DNA of 11,959 nucleotides from an uncultured Verrucomicrobiota bacterium (GCA_946631535.1 CAMPAF010000055.1:1-11959), one strand, 5' to 3'. Positions 1 through 8,609 are shown, counted from the stretch's first letter. Program-made: numbers and translations. Notes: generated by a model from the letters alone, not told the origin.

Positions 1-75
1 GGGAGGGACGCGCTCCTGCGCGTCCGCATGGGGAGCCGCCGTCTCGGCGGCGGTCGCGCTGGAACGCGACCCTCC
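1..75 (+). repeat. Composite palindromic (REP-like) block inside the secretin frame
   Basis: Three consecutive perfect hairpins: GGACGCG/CGCGTCC (6-12 with 19-25), GCCGCC/GGCGGC (35-40 with 46-51) and GGTCGCG/CGCGACC (52-58 with 65-71), followed by CTCC. The second and third, with the leading ATGGGGAG, match the order and wording of intergenic copies near 8751-8795 and 10408-10421. The block is translated, on the minus strand, as the last 25 visible residues of the secretin frame. It may continue beyond the left edge. Confidence 0.75.
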
Positions 76-3000
76 TGCTTTCTCCACCTCCTTCAGCGCC
101 TCGGCGTCCTTCTTCAGCGTCTCCCCGGGCGGCAGGGGCTTGCCCTTTTCCTGCTGCTCCTTGATGAACTTGTTGTACTCGTTGTCGCGCACGGCGGCTT
201 CGTCCGCCTCCTTGACCGCCTTCTCGGCCTTCTCCATGTCCTTCTTCTTCAGCTCGTCCACGAACTCCTTCAGGTCCTTCTGCTCCTCGACCTGCTTCTC
301 GAACGCCTCCTTCTGCTCCTTCTCCATCTCTTCCTTGTGGACCTCAAGCCACGCCTTGCGCTCATCCTCGCTCATCTTCTCTAGCTTGCGGGCGCGATCC
401 ATCTTCGCCTTCTCGATGGCGAGCTTCGTCTTGCGCTCCTCGTCCTGCTTCTTCCACTCTTCCTGGAATCTGCGCAGCTGCTCCTTGCGCGAGACGGGAT
501 CAGCCAGCGGCGAAGCGCTCCACCCGTCATCCTCCCACGGACGAGAATCAGACAATGCTTTCTTGCGGCGCAACGCTTCCGCCTGCGACGCTTCCGCATC
601 GTCCAGCACGTACGGCGTGATGAACACAAGCAATTCAGAGCGCGCATCCTTGTGCGTGACCTGCCCGAACAACCACTTGCCGATATACGGGATATCCTTC
701 AGGATCGGAATACCGCTCTCGGAATCCACGTTCGTTTTCTTCGTGAGTCCCCCCATCACGATCGTCTGTCGGTTCTCGACAGAAATGTCGGACGACATCT
801 TTCGTGTCGTCACCGTAGCGTACGGATCCGTACCGCCAGACTCGTTAGGCACATTCTGGTCGGCGCCTTGCGTCTCAAAAGTCTCTTCGATGGTCAGCAT
901 CACCGTACCGTTCGGGTTGATCTTAGGCGTCACCTTCACCGTCAGGCCGATATCACGCTTCTCGTAGTTACGCACTTGGCTTCCGTAGTTGGCTGAACCA
1001 GAATACTGATACCCACTGAAGAGATAAATCATGTCAGTAGCCTCAATCGTAGCCTCCTTGTTGTCTACGGTCATCAGAATCGGCGAGGCGAGGACCTTGG
1101 ACTTGCTATCACTCTTAGCCGCCTGAATGATCGCCGCGATGTTCAGTTTGTCGCTTTTCAGGTAATAATTCAAACCGCCGCCAATCGGATTGGCTCCAAG
1201 CGCCGCGTACTCAGTCGCATTGCTAATTCCAGCCGTGAACAGATTGGCCAACTTCGCGGAACCCGAGCCGCCGCCGCCGCCCAGCATATAGCCGTCAGGG
1301 TCGCCGTTGTTGTAGCCGCCATTGTTGTAGAACGATCTGTCACGCACCAGTTTCGACACAGGGACCGTCGTTTCAACCCATTCGTAGTTTGGCTCCCACC
1401 AATAGCCATCGGCACCTCTCACAGCTCCGGGAGCAGGACTGTCTTCAGAAGTCTTGCGCGTCGACCGTGTGTAGGGGTCATTTTTATCAAGCTGCTGGGT
1501 GAAAAGACCAGTGCCAACATTTTGCGTAACCCGATTGCGCCCCCTCTGCACCCAGTCGATGCCAGTTGTGAGGTCGTCGCCCAACTCGATCTGTATGATG
1601 ACCGTCTCCAGCAGCACCTGGCTAAGCTTCACGTCCATGTTGTCGATCACCTCGCGGATCGCGCGCATGTCGGCCTTGCGTGCCATCACCACGATGCCGT
1701 TGATGCGCTTGTCGGCGAGCACCTTCACGTTGTCCTTGTTGAGTTCGCCTAGGCGCGAGGCGTTCGCGTTCTGGAAGGTGGGGTTGTTGGAAGAGCCCGT
1801 GCGACGCTGCGTGTTCTGCGTTGTGCCGCGCGTCAGATTGCTGTTCGCCCCACCGCCCTTCTGCGTGTTGGCGTTAGTGTTGTTCTTGGACTGCGAAGAC
1901 GAGCCACCGGCGCCGATGAGGTCGTTGAGCATGGACTCCACGTCCTCCGCGTCCGCGTACTTGAGGCGGATCACGTCGATCTGCACCTCAGGCGTCGTCT
2001 CCACGTCAAGCGTCTGGATAACCTTGTCGAAGAAGTCCATGTTCGCCTTGTTCGTGATGACGATGAGCTTGTTTGAGCGCTCGTCGGCGAGGATGAGCAC
2101 CTTGCCGCGGATCATGCCGCGGTCGGCATCGGAGACTGCCGCCACGAGGTTGGCGTTCGGCGTGTTGGCAGGAGTCTCTGGCTTCTGCTGTCCAAGACGG
2201 TTGGGGAGGTTCAGCAGACGGCCAGTCTGCTGCGGCGGCGTGCTCTTGCCGAAGCCGAGCCCGCCGGACGTCTTCGCGCCGGAAGTCTCCTTCTGCGTCT
2301 CCTTCTGGGACTCGGTGACGATCGTCTCGAGCGCGGTCTTGATGTCGGTCGCAACTGCATACTCGATCTGTCGCACGAACACGTCCTCCGTCACGGGCGT
2401 CGCCACGTCGAGGTCCTTGATGATCTCGAGCATCCGGTTGACGTTCTCCTGCGTGTCCGTCACGAGGATCGAGTTCGTCCGTTCGAACGCCTGCAGCTGG
2501 CCATTGGGATCCTTGAATCCCTCGATGGCCTTCTGCGCCTCCTCCGTGGTGATGTTCACGAGGCGGATCATCTGGCTCACCACCTTGCCCTTCTCGGACA
2601 GAGGCTTGCCTGGCATGTTCATCAGGATCGGGTTGCCCTGCGTGCGCAGCGTCTTGCGCTGGAGAGCGCGCAGGAACTTTTCACCAAACGGCTCCAGCAC
2701 CACGCCGTTCATCGTGAGCGTCACCTCGATGGCCTCCATGTACTCCTCCTTCGTGAGGAGCTGTCCCTCGAGCGACTTGAGCGTGATGGTGCTCTTTGGC
2801 AGGTCAGGGGCGGGTATGATCGTCTTGCCGCATTGCTCGGCGTAGGCGTCAAGCACCAGCTCCAGCGGCGCCTGGTTGAACACCAGCGCCGGCACTCCGT
2901 TAGTTCCCTTCGGAGCATTCTTGATCGCCTCCTTCGCCTCTTCGTCGGAAGTCGCCGACTGCTGATCCGCCCCCTGCGCGCCTAGACGTCCCGCGCGACG

Positions 3001-3117
3001 GTTCAGAAACGGACTGCGCCGCGGGCCCTGCGCCCCAGGCATCTGCGCTCCCTGGCCCCACCCCGTGGCAGCGAGCAGGCCGACGCACGCCATCAGCAGA
3101 AAACCAAATCTCTTCAT
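1..3117 (-). CDS. gspD: GspD/PilQ-family outer-membrane secretin, 3' end beyond window
   Basis: Secretin that should form the multimeric outer-membrane pore of a type II secretion or type IV pilus system. The frame is open from ATG at 3117 to position 1 (at least 1039 residues; the stop is outside). Seen: a Sec signal peptide at residues 1-22 (MKRFGFLLMACVGLLAATGWG); an N0-like domain at about 74-149; N1-like at about 175-237; N2- and N3-like KH folds at about 240-370 and 377-494. Each of the last two carries a Q/N/S/T-rich insert (about 270-320 and 404-446). The secretin core follows at about 500-840, with VLLETVIIQIEL, a Gly-rich loop near 595-618, VLASPILMT near 672 and IPILKDIPYIGKWLF near 805. 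After TPYVLDD (about 837) comes an unusual Lys/Glu-rich, probably coiled-coil tail of about 190 residues, whose last 25 residues are encoded by palindromic repeat DNA. The start overlaps the upstream stop (ATGA) and has an AGGA ribosome site 8 bases before it. Whether it is GspD or PilQ is not settled by the window. Confidence 0.93.
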   Translation of the reverse strand, partial: MKRFGFLLMACVGLLAATGWGQGAQMPGAQGPRRSPFLNRRAGRLGAQGADQQSATSDEEAKEAIKNAPKGTNGVPALVFNQAPLELVLDAYAEQCGKTIIPAPDLPKSTITLKSLEGQLLTKEEYMEAIEVTLTMNGVVLEPFGEKFLRALQRKTLRTQGNPILMNMPGKPLSEKGKVVSQMIRLVNITTEEAQKAIEGFKDPNGQLQAFERTNSILVTDTQENVNRMLEIIKDLDVATPVTEDVFVRQIEYAVATDIKTALETIVTESQKETQKETSGAKTSGGLGFGKSTPPQQTGRLLNLPNRLGQQKPETPANTPNANLVAAVSDADRGMIRGKVLILADERSNKLIVITNKANMDFFDKVIQTLDVETTPEVQIDVIRLKYADAEDVESMLNDLIGAGGSSSQSKNNTNANTQKGGGANSNLTRGTTQNTQRRTGSSNNPTFQNANASRLGELNKDNVKVLADKRINGIVVMARKADMRAIREVIDNMDVKLSQVLLETVIIQIELGDDLTTGIDWVQRGRNRVTQNVGTGLFTQQLDKNDPYTRSTRKTSEDSPAPGAVRGADGYWWEPNYEWVETTVPVSKLVRDRSFYNNGGYNNGDPDGYMLGGGGGSGSAKLANLFTAGISNATEYAALGANPIGGGLNYYLKSDKLNIAAIIQAAKSDSKSKVLASPILMTVDNKEATIEATDMIYLFSGYQYSGSANYGSQVRNYEKRDIGLTVKVTPKINPNGTVMLTIEETFETQGADQNVPNESGGTDPYATVTTRKMSSDISVENRQTIVMGGLTKKTNVDSESGIPILKDIPYIGKWLFGQVTHKDARSELLVFITPYVLDDAEASQAEALRRKKALSDSRPWEDDGWSASPLADPVSRKEQLRRFQEEWKKQDEERKTKLAIEKAKMDRARKLEKMSEDERKAWLEVHKEEMEKEQKEAFEKQVEEQKDLKEFVDELKKKDMEKAEKAVKEADEAAVRDNEYNKFIKEQQEKGKPLPPGETLKKDAEALKEVEKAGGSRSSATAAETAAPHADAQERVPP

Positions 3118-3671
3118 TTGCTCTTTCCTTTCTCTTCATCCTCGCGCAGGTACGCGCAACATATCGTCATCTTGCCCTTGAGGTAGCCGGTGTTCTTGCC
3201 GGAGTTCGAGACGCCGATGGACCGCACGTCGAACATCGCGTGGTCTGCCGTCTCTAGCGCGTACAGGAACTTGACGAGGCTATGGAGAGACGCTGTCCAC
3301 TCTAGGTCGATCTCGAGCTTGTTCAGCACGCCCTCCTGCTCCTCCTTGCCGTAGTTCTGGCGCGACACTGCAACGTTGTTCTCGCTCGCGATGCTTCCAA
3401 GGCGCCCCATCCACGTCGCGTTCGCGAGCTCGTTCTCTCCGAGCACCGGGATCTTCTCCTCTTCCTCCTGGTACTGCTGTAGCAGCTCGTCGCGGCGGGC
3501 GATGAGGTTTGCCTCCTTCCGGTAGGTCTTCACCGCGGCTTCGTATGCCTTGGCCGACTTCGCCCAGTCGCGCTCGAATGTCATGAACCACATTATTGCC
3601 GCCAGCCCGTACAGCGCCAGCACCACGACCGCCAGCACGATGGCAATGTCTCTCAACGACATCTTTCCCAT
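3114..3671 (-). CDS. GspM/PilO-like inner-membrane assembly protein
   Basis: A 185-residue bitopic protein. One N-terminal membrane segment lies at residues 8-30 (IAIVLAVVVLALYGLAAIMW), a charged helical, probably coiled-coil stretch at about 33-80, and an alpha/beta periplasmic domain at about 95-180. This is the architecture and size of GspM/PilO proteins, which pair with GspL/PilN in the inner-membrane platform of type II secretion and type IV pilus machines. Assignment is by architecture plus position between the GspL-like gene and the secretin; sequence in this family diverges strongly. The start is one base after the upstream stop, with AAGG nine bases before the ATG. The next ATG (residue 4) has no properly spaced ribosome site. 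The stop TGA shares ATGA with the secretin start, so translation is probably coupled. Confidence 0.8.
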   Translation of the reverse strand: MGKMSLRDIAIVLAVVVLALYGLAAIMWFMTFERDWAKSAKAYEAAVKTYRKEANLIARRDELLQQYQEEEEKIPVLGENELANATWMGRLGSIASENNVAVSRQNYGKEEQEGVLNKLEIDLEWTASLHSLVKFLYALETADHAMFDVRSIGVSNSGKNTGYLKGKMTICCAYLREDEEKGKSK

Positions 3672-3672
3672 G

Positions 3673-5196
3673 TCAGCGCGCCTTCTTTCTGCCGCTGGCG
3701 CGGCGCATCTTCGGTTCGTCCTCGTCCGGCTCCTTGAGCGTCGCGAGTATCTTGAACTGGTTCTTGCTCATGCCGCCGGGGATCTCCACCCCGCCCGGAA
3801 ACAGCTTCTCGCCGTCGGCGTCGCTCAGGTCGTGCAGAGCCCTCTGGTAGTCGAGCGCGTTCTGCGAGTCCGCGATCACCTGGAGCGCCACGTCCTCGTC
3901 GCGCGTGTAGCGGAACTCGCGCAGGCGGATGTCGTCGCCTGCCGGCAGCGCGTCGGTGATCTGCTTAAGGAGCATCAACGCGCCGTGCTCGCGGTCGCTG
4001 TATCCCTTCACCATGTCGAGCTTGGTCTGGATGCTCTTCGCGTCCCTGTAGGCGGCCTGGTGCCGACTCGACTTGGCAGCCTGGCTCGCCGTAAGCTGAC
4101 CGTACACGAACGGCACGCCGAAGAAGACACCCATGACGGCCAGCCATATGGCCATGGCCACCGACACGCCGACGGTCAACTTCTTCTTAAAGCGCGCCTC
4201 GCGCAGCGCCGCCGTCCACGCCGCCGGCGTCACGTCGCACGTAGCGCCCTCGATCGCGCGCTGCGCCACGCCCTCGGCCGACTCGTACTCGTCCTCCGCC
4301 GTCTGGGCGGTGCGCACCGGGCCGAACACCGCAAGCTTCTCTAGCGTAGACGCGTCGACTGGCGTGTCGGAGAACACCACCACGTCGTCGATGGGACGCG
4401 TTCCGCCGAACGCCTCGCCCTGCAGCAGCGAGAGCGTCACGTCGCGGGCCAGCTCTTCCGGGGTACGATCCTCGCTACCCAACCCGCGCAGGAACACTGG
4501 CGCTCCGTCATCCAGCACCAGCACGTCCCAGCCGTCGTCTAGGTTCATCATCACCAGGCGGCGGGAGACGCCCTCCTTCGAGCATATCTGCGGCCAGAAT
4601 GCGCGGAGCCTGCCAAGGGCCGTTATGTCCGTCTTCGTAACGCGCACCTTCGCCGCCGCGAGCGCTTCCGAGATGTCCTCTGCCGCCGCTTCTGGGAGCG
4701 CCGCCGCCACGGCCACTATCTCCCTGTCCGTCTCCGCCACCGTCTCGACGCCCGTCACCAGCGGCTCGTCGGGGAACGGGGATATCTTCTGGAGTTCCTC
4801 CTGCGCTGCCTCCTCCATGTCCTCGCGCTCTTCCACCGGCACGCGGATGACCTTCACCAGGAGACGCGAGAGCGGGACGGAAAGTATGAACTCGTGCGTC
4901 TTGAACGCCGTTGCCGCCTCGAGAAACGCCTGCGCGATGAGATCGGCAGAGGTGGGAGCGTCGGATTCGGCACCGTCCTCTTCGTTGCCAAGACGGCGCC
5001 CATCCATGTCCGCATCGTTGCCGTCCGCAGCGGGAGGGACGCTCTCCTGCGCGTCCGCTCCCCCCTCCTCGCCTGCCTCAGGATCGAGCATCCACGTCTC
5101 GGCAAGTTGCCGCGCGAAGCCGCCGCCGGACTCCGCCAAGCGCACGCCACGCAGCAACTTTCCCTCAAGGGACAAGACTGTCACTTCTTTTGCCAT
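3673..5196 (-). CDS. GspL-like / fused PilM-PilN-like assembly protein
   Basis: A 507-residue inner-membrane platform protein. Residues 1-335 form a cytoplasmic region reminiscent of the actin-like PilM/GspL fold: a short beta start (VTVLSLEGKLLRGVRLAE), EFILSVPLSRLLVKVIRVP at 102-120, and EELQKISPFPDEP at 133-145, which resembles the PilM motif around its conserved Pro-Phe. A membrane helix follows at about 340-366 (LTVGVSVAMAIWLAVMGVFF), then a PilN-like periplasmic part at 367-490 and a basic tail. GspL has the same order of cytoplasmic actin-like domain, helix and periplasmic domain. It leads the L-M-D-like operon, one base from the next gene. The N-terminal region contains an acidic, low-complexity insert at about 38-82, part of which (residues 47-55) matches repeat DNA also found in the secretin tail. 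No Shine-Dalgarno sequence is visible before the ATG. The family call is made from motifs and context. Confidence 0.78.
   Translation of the reverse strand: MAKEVTVLSLEGKLLRGVRLAESGGGFARQLAETWMLDPEAGEEGGADAQESVPPAADGNDADMDGRRLGNEEDGAESDAPTSADLIAQAFLEAATAFKTHEFILSVPLSRLLVKVIRVPVEEREDMEEAAQEELQKISPFPDEPLVTGVETVAETDREIVAVAAALPEAAAEDISEALAAAKVRVTKTDITALGRLRAFWPQICSKEGVSRRLVMMNLDDGWDVLVLDDGAPVFLRGLGSEDRTPEELARDVTLSLLQGEAFGGTRPIDDVVVFSDTPVDASTLEKLAVFGPVRTAQTAEDEYESAEGVAQRAIEGATCDVTPAAWTAALREARFKKKLTVGVSVAMAIWLAVMGVFFGVPFVYGQLTASQAAKSSRHQAAYRDAKSIQTKLDMVKGYSDREHGALMLLKQITDALPAGDDIRLREFRYTRDEDVALQVIADSQNALDYQRALHDLSDADGEKLFPGGVEIPGGMSKNQFKILATLKEPDEDEPKMRRASGRKKAR
5032..5058 (+). repeat. Second copy of the 27-bp hairpin, inside the GspL-like gene
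   Basis: This segment matches positions 1-27 at 26 of 27 bases and is read in the same codon phase in both genes, giving ADAQESVPP here (residues 47-55) and ADAQERVPP in the secretin. The one difference breaks the top base pair of the hairpin. It falls in an acidic, low-complexity linker of the GspL-like protein. It could be an inserted palindrome or a conserved short linker; the nucleotide identity favours the former. Confidence 0.6.
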
Positions 5197-5252
5197 TGCG
5201 GTATTATCGCATTTTACGGCCGTTCGTGCAAGCGGAACGTGCCACCAATGAA

Positions 5253-5258
5253 ATTATA
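5253..5258 (-). promoter_or_regulatory. Possible -10 box ahead of the GspL-like gene
   Basis: A perfect TATAAT on the minus strand lies 57-62 bases before the ATG at 5196, in the 113-bp gap after the PATR gene. No good -35 hexamer is found at 16-18 bases upstream. It may be a weak or activator-dependent promoter, or the operon may be read through from the PATR promoter. An imperfect hairpin (GGC-A-CGTTC paired with GAACG-GCC, about 5218-5243) lies between this box and the start codon. It lacks a T-run, so it is not a clear intrinsic terminator. Confidence 0.3.
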
Positions 5259-5309
5259 TGCGAACGCCGCCAAACGATGACGCGCCCATGCCGAGAGCGC
5301 TGGGTACGC

Positions 5310-8300
5310 CTACCGGAAGACGATCGTGCAGCCGGATCCCTTGCGCACGAGGAGCGTACCCGAGCCCGTGCCGCGCGCGAGGAACGCAAGGCGCGGGTTG
5401 GCGCCCGCCTTATCCCGAGAATACGTGCCCGACGGCTGCACGACGCCGTTGATCACCAGATACTCGATCGTCTGCGTGGTGCCGTCCGCGAGCGAGAGCG
5501 TGCCGTTCGCCGGATCCGGCACCGTGAGCGTGCCGTCCGCGTTGAACGTGCCGCTCGCGTTCGCGGCGATCGTGCCGCCCGTCAGCACCACGTTCGTGCT
5601 ACCGCCGAGCGCCATGGCCGAGTTGAGGACGAGCGAGCCCGCCTGCACCGTCGTCGCGCCCGTATACGTGTTCGTGCCGTTCAGCGTCCACGTGTGCGAT
5701 CCGGCCTTCACGAGCGAAAGCGAGCCCTCGATCCATGAATGGGTGGATCCCCATGCGCGGTTGACGGCGCCGTTCACGGTCAGCGTCGCGGGAGCCGTGG
5801 ACGAGACGTAGCGCTTGTTGGGCGCGTATTGCGCCTCAGGATTGTTTTCCGCGAGTCCCGCGACGGTCACGTCGATGCCGTTCAGGTTGAAGCGGGAAAT
5901 CGAAGCCGACGTGCCGGCCTTGCCGACCGTGACCAAGGCGTTCGTCGGAATCGCGCCGGCGACGGCCGGACGGAACTCGCCCTGCGACGTCTGCAACGTC
6001 GAAAAGACGTTGTTCGTGTTGTAGAGGATCACCGTGCCGGGGTCGTCCCGGTTGACGCCCATTCCGGGACGGTTGATGCGGCTGTAGCAGTGGATGGTCC
6101 CGCCGCCGCGCAGGGTCAGCGCACCCGCCGTGCGAATCTCGTTCGTGCCGGCCGGATCGCCCAGGACGAACGTTCCGCTGTCGGCCGCGACGTATCCGGC
6201 CGCCGGGTTCCCGGTCCCCGTTTCCGCGTCCACGATGTCGCCGTACCATCCCGCCGTCGAGCTGTTGCTCGGCTTCTGCAGGTAGTTGCGGTTTCCTCCC
6301 TCCTTGCCGTAGACGAGCGTCACGCCGCGGATGACCGTCGCGCCGTCCAGGTAGATGTGGGAATTCTTGTCGAGCGCGCTGCTGTGCGAAAATTGGAGCA
6401 GGTGCCGGGCGCGCCCGAGGGCGTTGGAGGAGAGGATGAAAAGCGTACAGTTGCCCGCCGACGAGTTGCCGCGCGAGTCGAACGTGACGTCACCCGTGAA
6501 GGTGTTGTCGCCAGCGAGGTAGTGGTTGCCGTAGCGCAGGTAGAGCGAGGCGTTGCCGCCGATCACGCCCGTGGACGCGTTCGTGAACACCGCGCCGTAG
6601 GCCGTCTCGATCGAGGTGTCGTCGAGCGCGCCGCGCACCACGAGCGCCCCCTCCTCCACGACCGTCGCGCCCGTGTAGGCGTTCCGGTTGGCGAGCGTGA
6701 GGACGCCCCTTCCCTTCTTCGCCAGCGTCACGTCGCCGAAAAGGCCGTGCTCGCCCGCGAACGTGTAGTTCGACGTCGCGTTCACCGTCACGGACAACGG
6801 CGCCACGTCCGTGCCAAACGTCACGGCGGGGTCGGAGCTGCCCGAGTCGTCGAACAGCACGAACGCGCCGTCCGTGAACGGAACCGCCTCTCCGCCCGCA
6901 AGCCAGTTCGCCGCCGAGAAGTCCCACGCGTTCGCCGCGCCGTCGCCCTTCCAGACGAGCGTGTCGGCGGCGGAGGCGACGACAAGCCGCAGTCCGCGCG
7001 CGTCTGCCACGAGCCGCGCCTCCTCCGGCGCGCCGTCCGCCAGGACGAACGTTCCGCCCGGCGTCGCGTTCCATGTCATCAGCGTGTAGGAACCGGCGTG
7101 GATCGCCTCGCACCCGAACGGCACGAGCGTCACCGTGGCGGTCGCGGTTCCGGACATGACGACATCGCCACCCACCACGATCCGGTCGTTCGTCTCCGCC
7201 CCCACCTTGAAGAGCAGCTGCGAGCCGTTGGAGAACGTAAGCGGATTCGAGCCGAACGTGAGCGTGCCGCACCGGTTCGTCGTGCCCGCCGCGAGCGTGC
7301 CGCCGGAGTAGACGACCGACGCGCCGTGGATTGTGCCCGTACCGGCGAGCGTGCCACCGTTGTTCACCTGCAGCTTGTTGCTGAGCGTGGAGTCCTTCTC
7401 CGCGGAGACCGTCCCGTCGAGCTCGAACCGGGAGTTGCTGTTGACGGAGATGATGCCCGTCGCCGTGTAGTTGCCCTTGTACGACCAGGTGCCGCCCTGC
7501 TCGTGCGAAAGGCGCGCGCGCCCCGCGATGTCGCTCGTCACCGTGCCGTCGCCCGGCCCGTCGATCCAGATGTAGGCCGTGGCCGTTGGATACTGCGACA
7601 TGTTGGGCATGCTGAGACTGATCGGCCCCGTGAACGCGACGTGCGTGCCCGCCGTCTCGTTGCGGATGCGGCCGCCGGAGGTGGCCGTGCTCGAATACGA
7701 CATCGTGCTGTTCGTATAGGCGCAGAACGCGAGTCCGCGGTCGCAGACGGCGTTCGTCGTGCCGTTGTAGAAGAGGCGCCCGACCGTGAAGTACATCGTC
7801 TGCCCCATCGTCACTTTCGAGCCGCTGCCGAGCGCACTCGGCTTGCCGAGGCCCGCCACGCGGAAGATGCCGTCGGAAATGCTGACGGACGCCGTCGTGC
7901 TGTTGGTGGGATTGAGGAGTTCAACCGTGCCGCCGTCAGTCCGCCCGAGCCCCGTAACCGCCGTTCCCAGATAGCTTTCCACGCGGAGCTTGCCGCGTCC
8001 GCGGACGTTGAGCCGCGTACCGGTGAACGGCCCTTTCAGGGTAAGGGTCATGCCATCGTCCGTCCCCTTGATCTCGCCCACGTAGAACGTTCCCCCCGTC
8101 ATGTGGATCGTGCGGTCCGTCTCCATCGAAGTTGTTCCCGAACGCGTCACCGCAAAAAAGTTGCCGTCTGAAATCGTGATCTTCCCGTTCGCAACCGTGG
8201 TCGGCTGTCCGAGCGAGCTGGCCTCGCCGACGTTGGCAATCGTCATGTAGTAGAGGTTGCCGGCGGAGAGCGTGGTCATGCCGTCGTATGTGTTGGCGAC

Positions 8301-8609
8301 GTTGAGGAGCTTGAGGCTGCCCGACCCCATCTTCGTGAGGTTGCCCGTGCCGGAGACGACGCCGTTGAACGTCACCGTCTTGCCGCTCGCCACGCTGATC
8401 GTGAGGTTGCCCGGCAGGACGACGTCCTCCGCGAACGTGACCGTCGCGTTGAACGTGGCCGTGTCGCCTGCGGCCGGCGCGGTGCCGCCCCAGTTCGCGG
8501 CGTCGCTCCACAACGTGCCGTCGCCCGCGCCCGACCACGTGCACGTGGCCGCCCGCGCAACGGACGAACCCAACACTACAGCAATCACCACCATCAGCGT
8601 TTTCTTCAT
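5310..8609 (-). CDS. Secreted autotransporter-associated beta-strand (PATR) repeat protein
   Basis: A 1099-residue exported protein, probably a beta-helix at the cell surface or outside the cell; its ligand or activity is unknown. Seen: a Sec signal peptide at residues 1-20 ending VARA before ATCTW. There are two modules that each open with a W-x-G-(A/D)-G...W...ANW motif (22-41 and about 549-570). Glycine-rich PATR-type repeats lie at about 89-120 (LTKMGSGSLKLLNVANTYDG), 623-655 (LAKKGRGVLTLANRNAYTGA) and 962-1010 (LVKAGSHTWTLNGTNTYTGA), with a passenger-like stretch GTLAGTGTIHG in the middle. The C-terminus (GTGSGTLLVRKGSGCTIVFR) has neither a translocator barrel nor a PEP-CTERM-like anchor, so it is not a self-sufficient type V autotransporter. 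It sits upstream of, and in line with, a secretin operon, which could be its exporter (inference). AGAGGG lies 8 bases before the ATG. Confidence 0.88.
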   Translation of the reverse strand: MKKTLMVVIAVVLGSSVARAATCTWSGAGDGTLWSDAANWGGTAPAAGDTATFNATVTFAEDVVLPGNLTISVASGKTVTFNGVVSGTGNLTKMGSGSLKLLNVANTYDGMTTLSAGNLYYMTIANVGEASSLGQPTTVANGKITISDGNFFAVTRSGTTSMETDRTIHMTGGTFYVGEIKGTDDGMTLTLKGPFTGTRLNVRGRGKLRVESYLGTAVTGLGRTDGGTVELLNPTNSTTASVSISDGIFRVAGLGKPSALGSGSKVTMGQTMYFTVGRLFYNGTTNAVCDRGLAFCAYTNSTMSYSSTATSGGRIRNETAGTHVAFTGPISLSMPNMSQYPTATAYIWIDGPGDGTVTSDIAGRARLSHEQGGTWSYKGNYTATGIISVNSNSRFELDGTVSAEKDSTLSNKLQVNNGGTLAGTGTIHGASVVYSGGTLAAGTTNRCGTLTFGSNPLTFSNGSQLLFKVGAETNDRIVVGGDVVMSGTATATVTLVPFGCEAIHAGSYTLMTWNATPGGTFVLADGAPEEARLVADARGLRLVVASAADTLVWKGDGAANAWDFSAANWLAGGEAVPFTDGAFVLFDDSGSSDPAVTFGTDVAPLSVTVNATSNYTFAGEHGLFGDVTLAKKGRGVLTLANRNAYTGATVVEEGALVVRGALDDTSIETAYGAVFTNASTGVIGGNASLYLRYGNHYLAGDNTFTGDVTFDSRGNSSAGNCTLFILSSNALGRARHLLQFSHSSALDKNSHIYLDGATVIRGVTLVYGKEGGNRNYLQKPSNSSTAGWYGDIVDAETGTGNPAAGYVAADSGTFVLGDPAGTNEIRTAGALTLRGGGTIHCYSRINRPGMGVNRDDPGTVILYNTNNVFSTLQTSQGEFRPAVAGAIPTNALVTVGKAGTSASISRFNLNGIDVTVAGLAENNPEAQYAPNKRYVSSTAPATLTVNGAVNRAWGSTHSWIEGSLSLVKAGSHTWTLNGTNTYTGATTVQAGSLVLNSAMALGGSTNVVLTGGTIAANASGTFNADGTLTVPDPANGTLSLADGTTQTIEYLVINGVVQPSGTYSRDKAGANPRLAFLARGTGSGTLLVRKGSGCTIVFR

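Noticed and set aside
1499..2845. A 448-codon plus-strand open frame opposite the secretin
   Set aside because: It has a Ser/Arg-rich shadow composition and no recognisable motif, while the minus strand encodes an unmistakable secretin.
4133..5251. A 372-codon plus-strand open frame opposite the GspL-like gene
   Set aside because: It is a Ser/Ala/Arg-rich shadow with no ribosome site or motif; the opposite frame has a membrane helix and operon linkage.
5739..8171. An 810-codon plus-strand open frame opposite the PATR gene
   Set aside because: Its translation is Arg/Val/Ala-rich without domains, and the minus-strand frame has a signal peptide, PATR repeats, promoter and ribosome site. The long antisense frame follows from GC-rich codon use.
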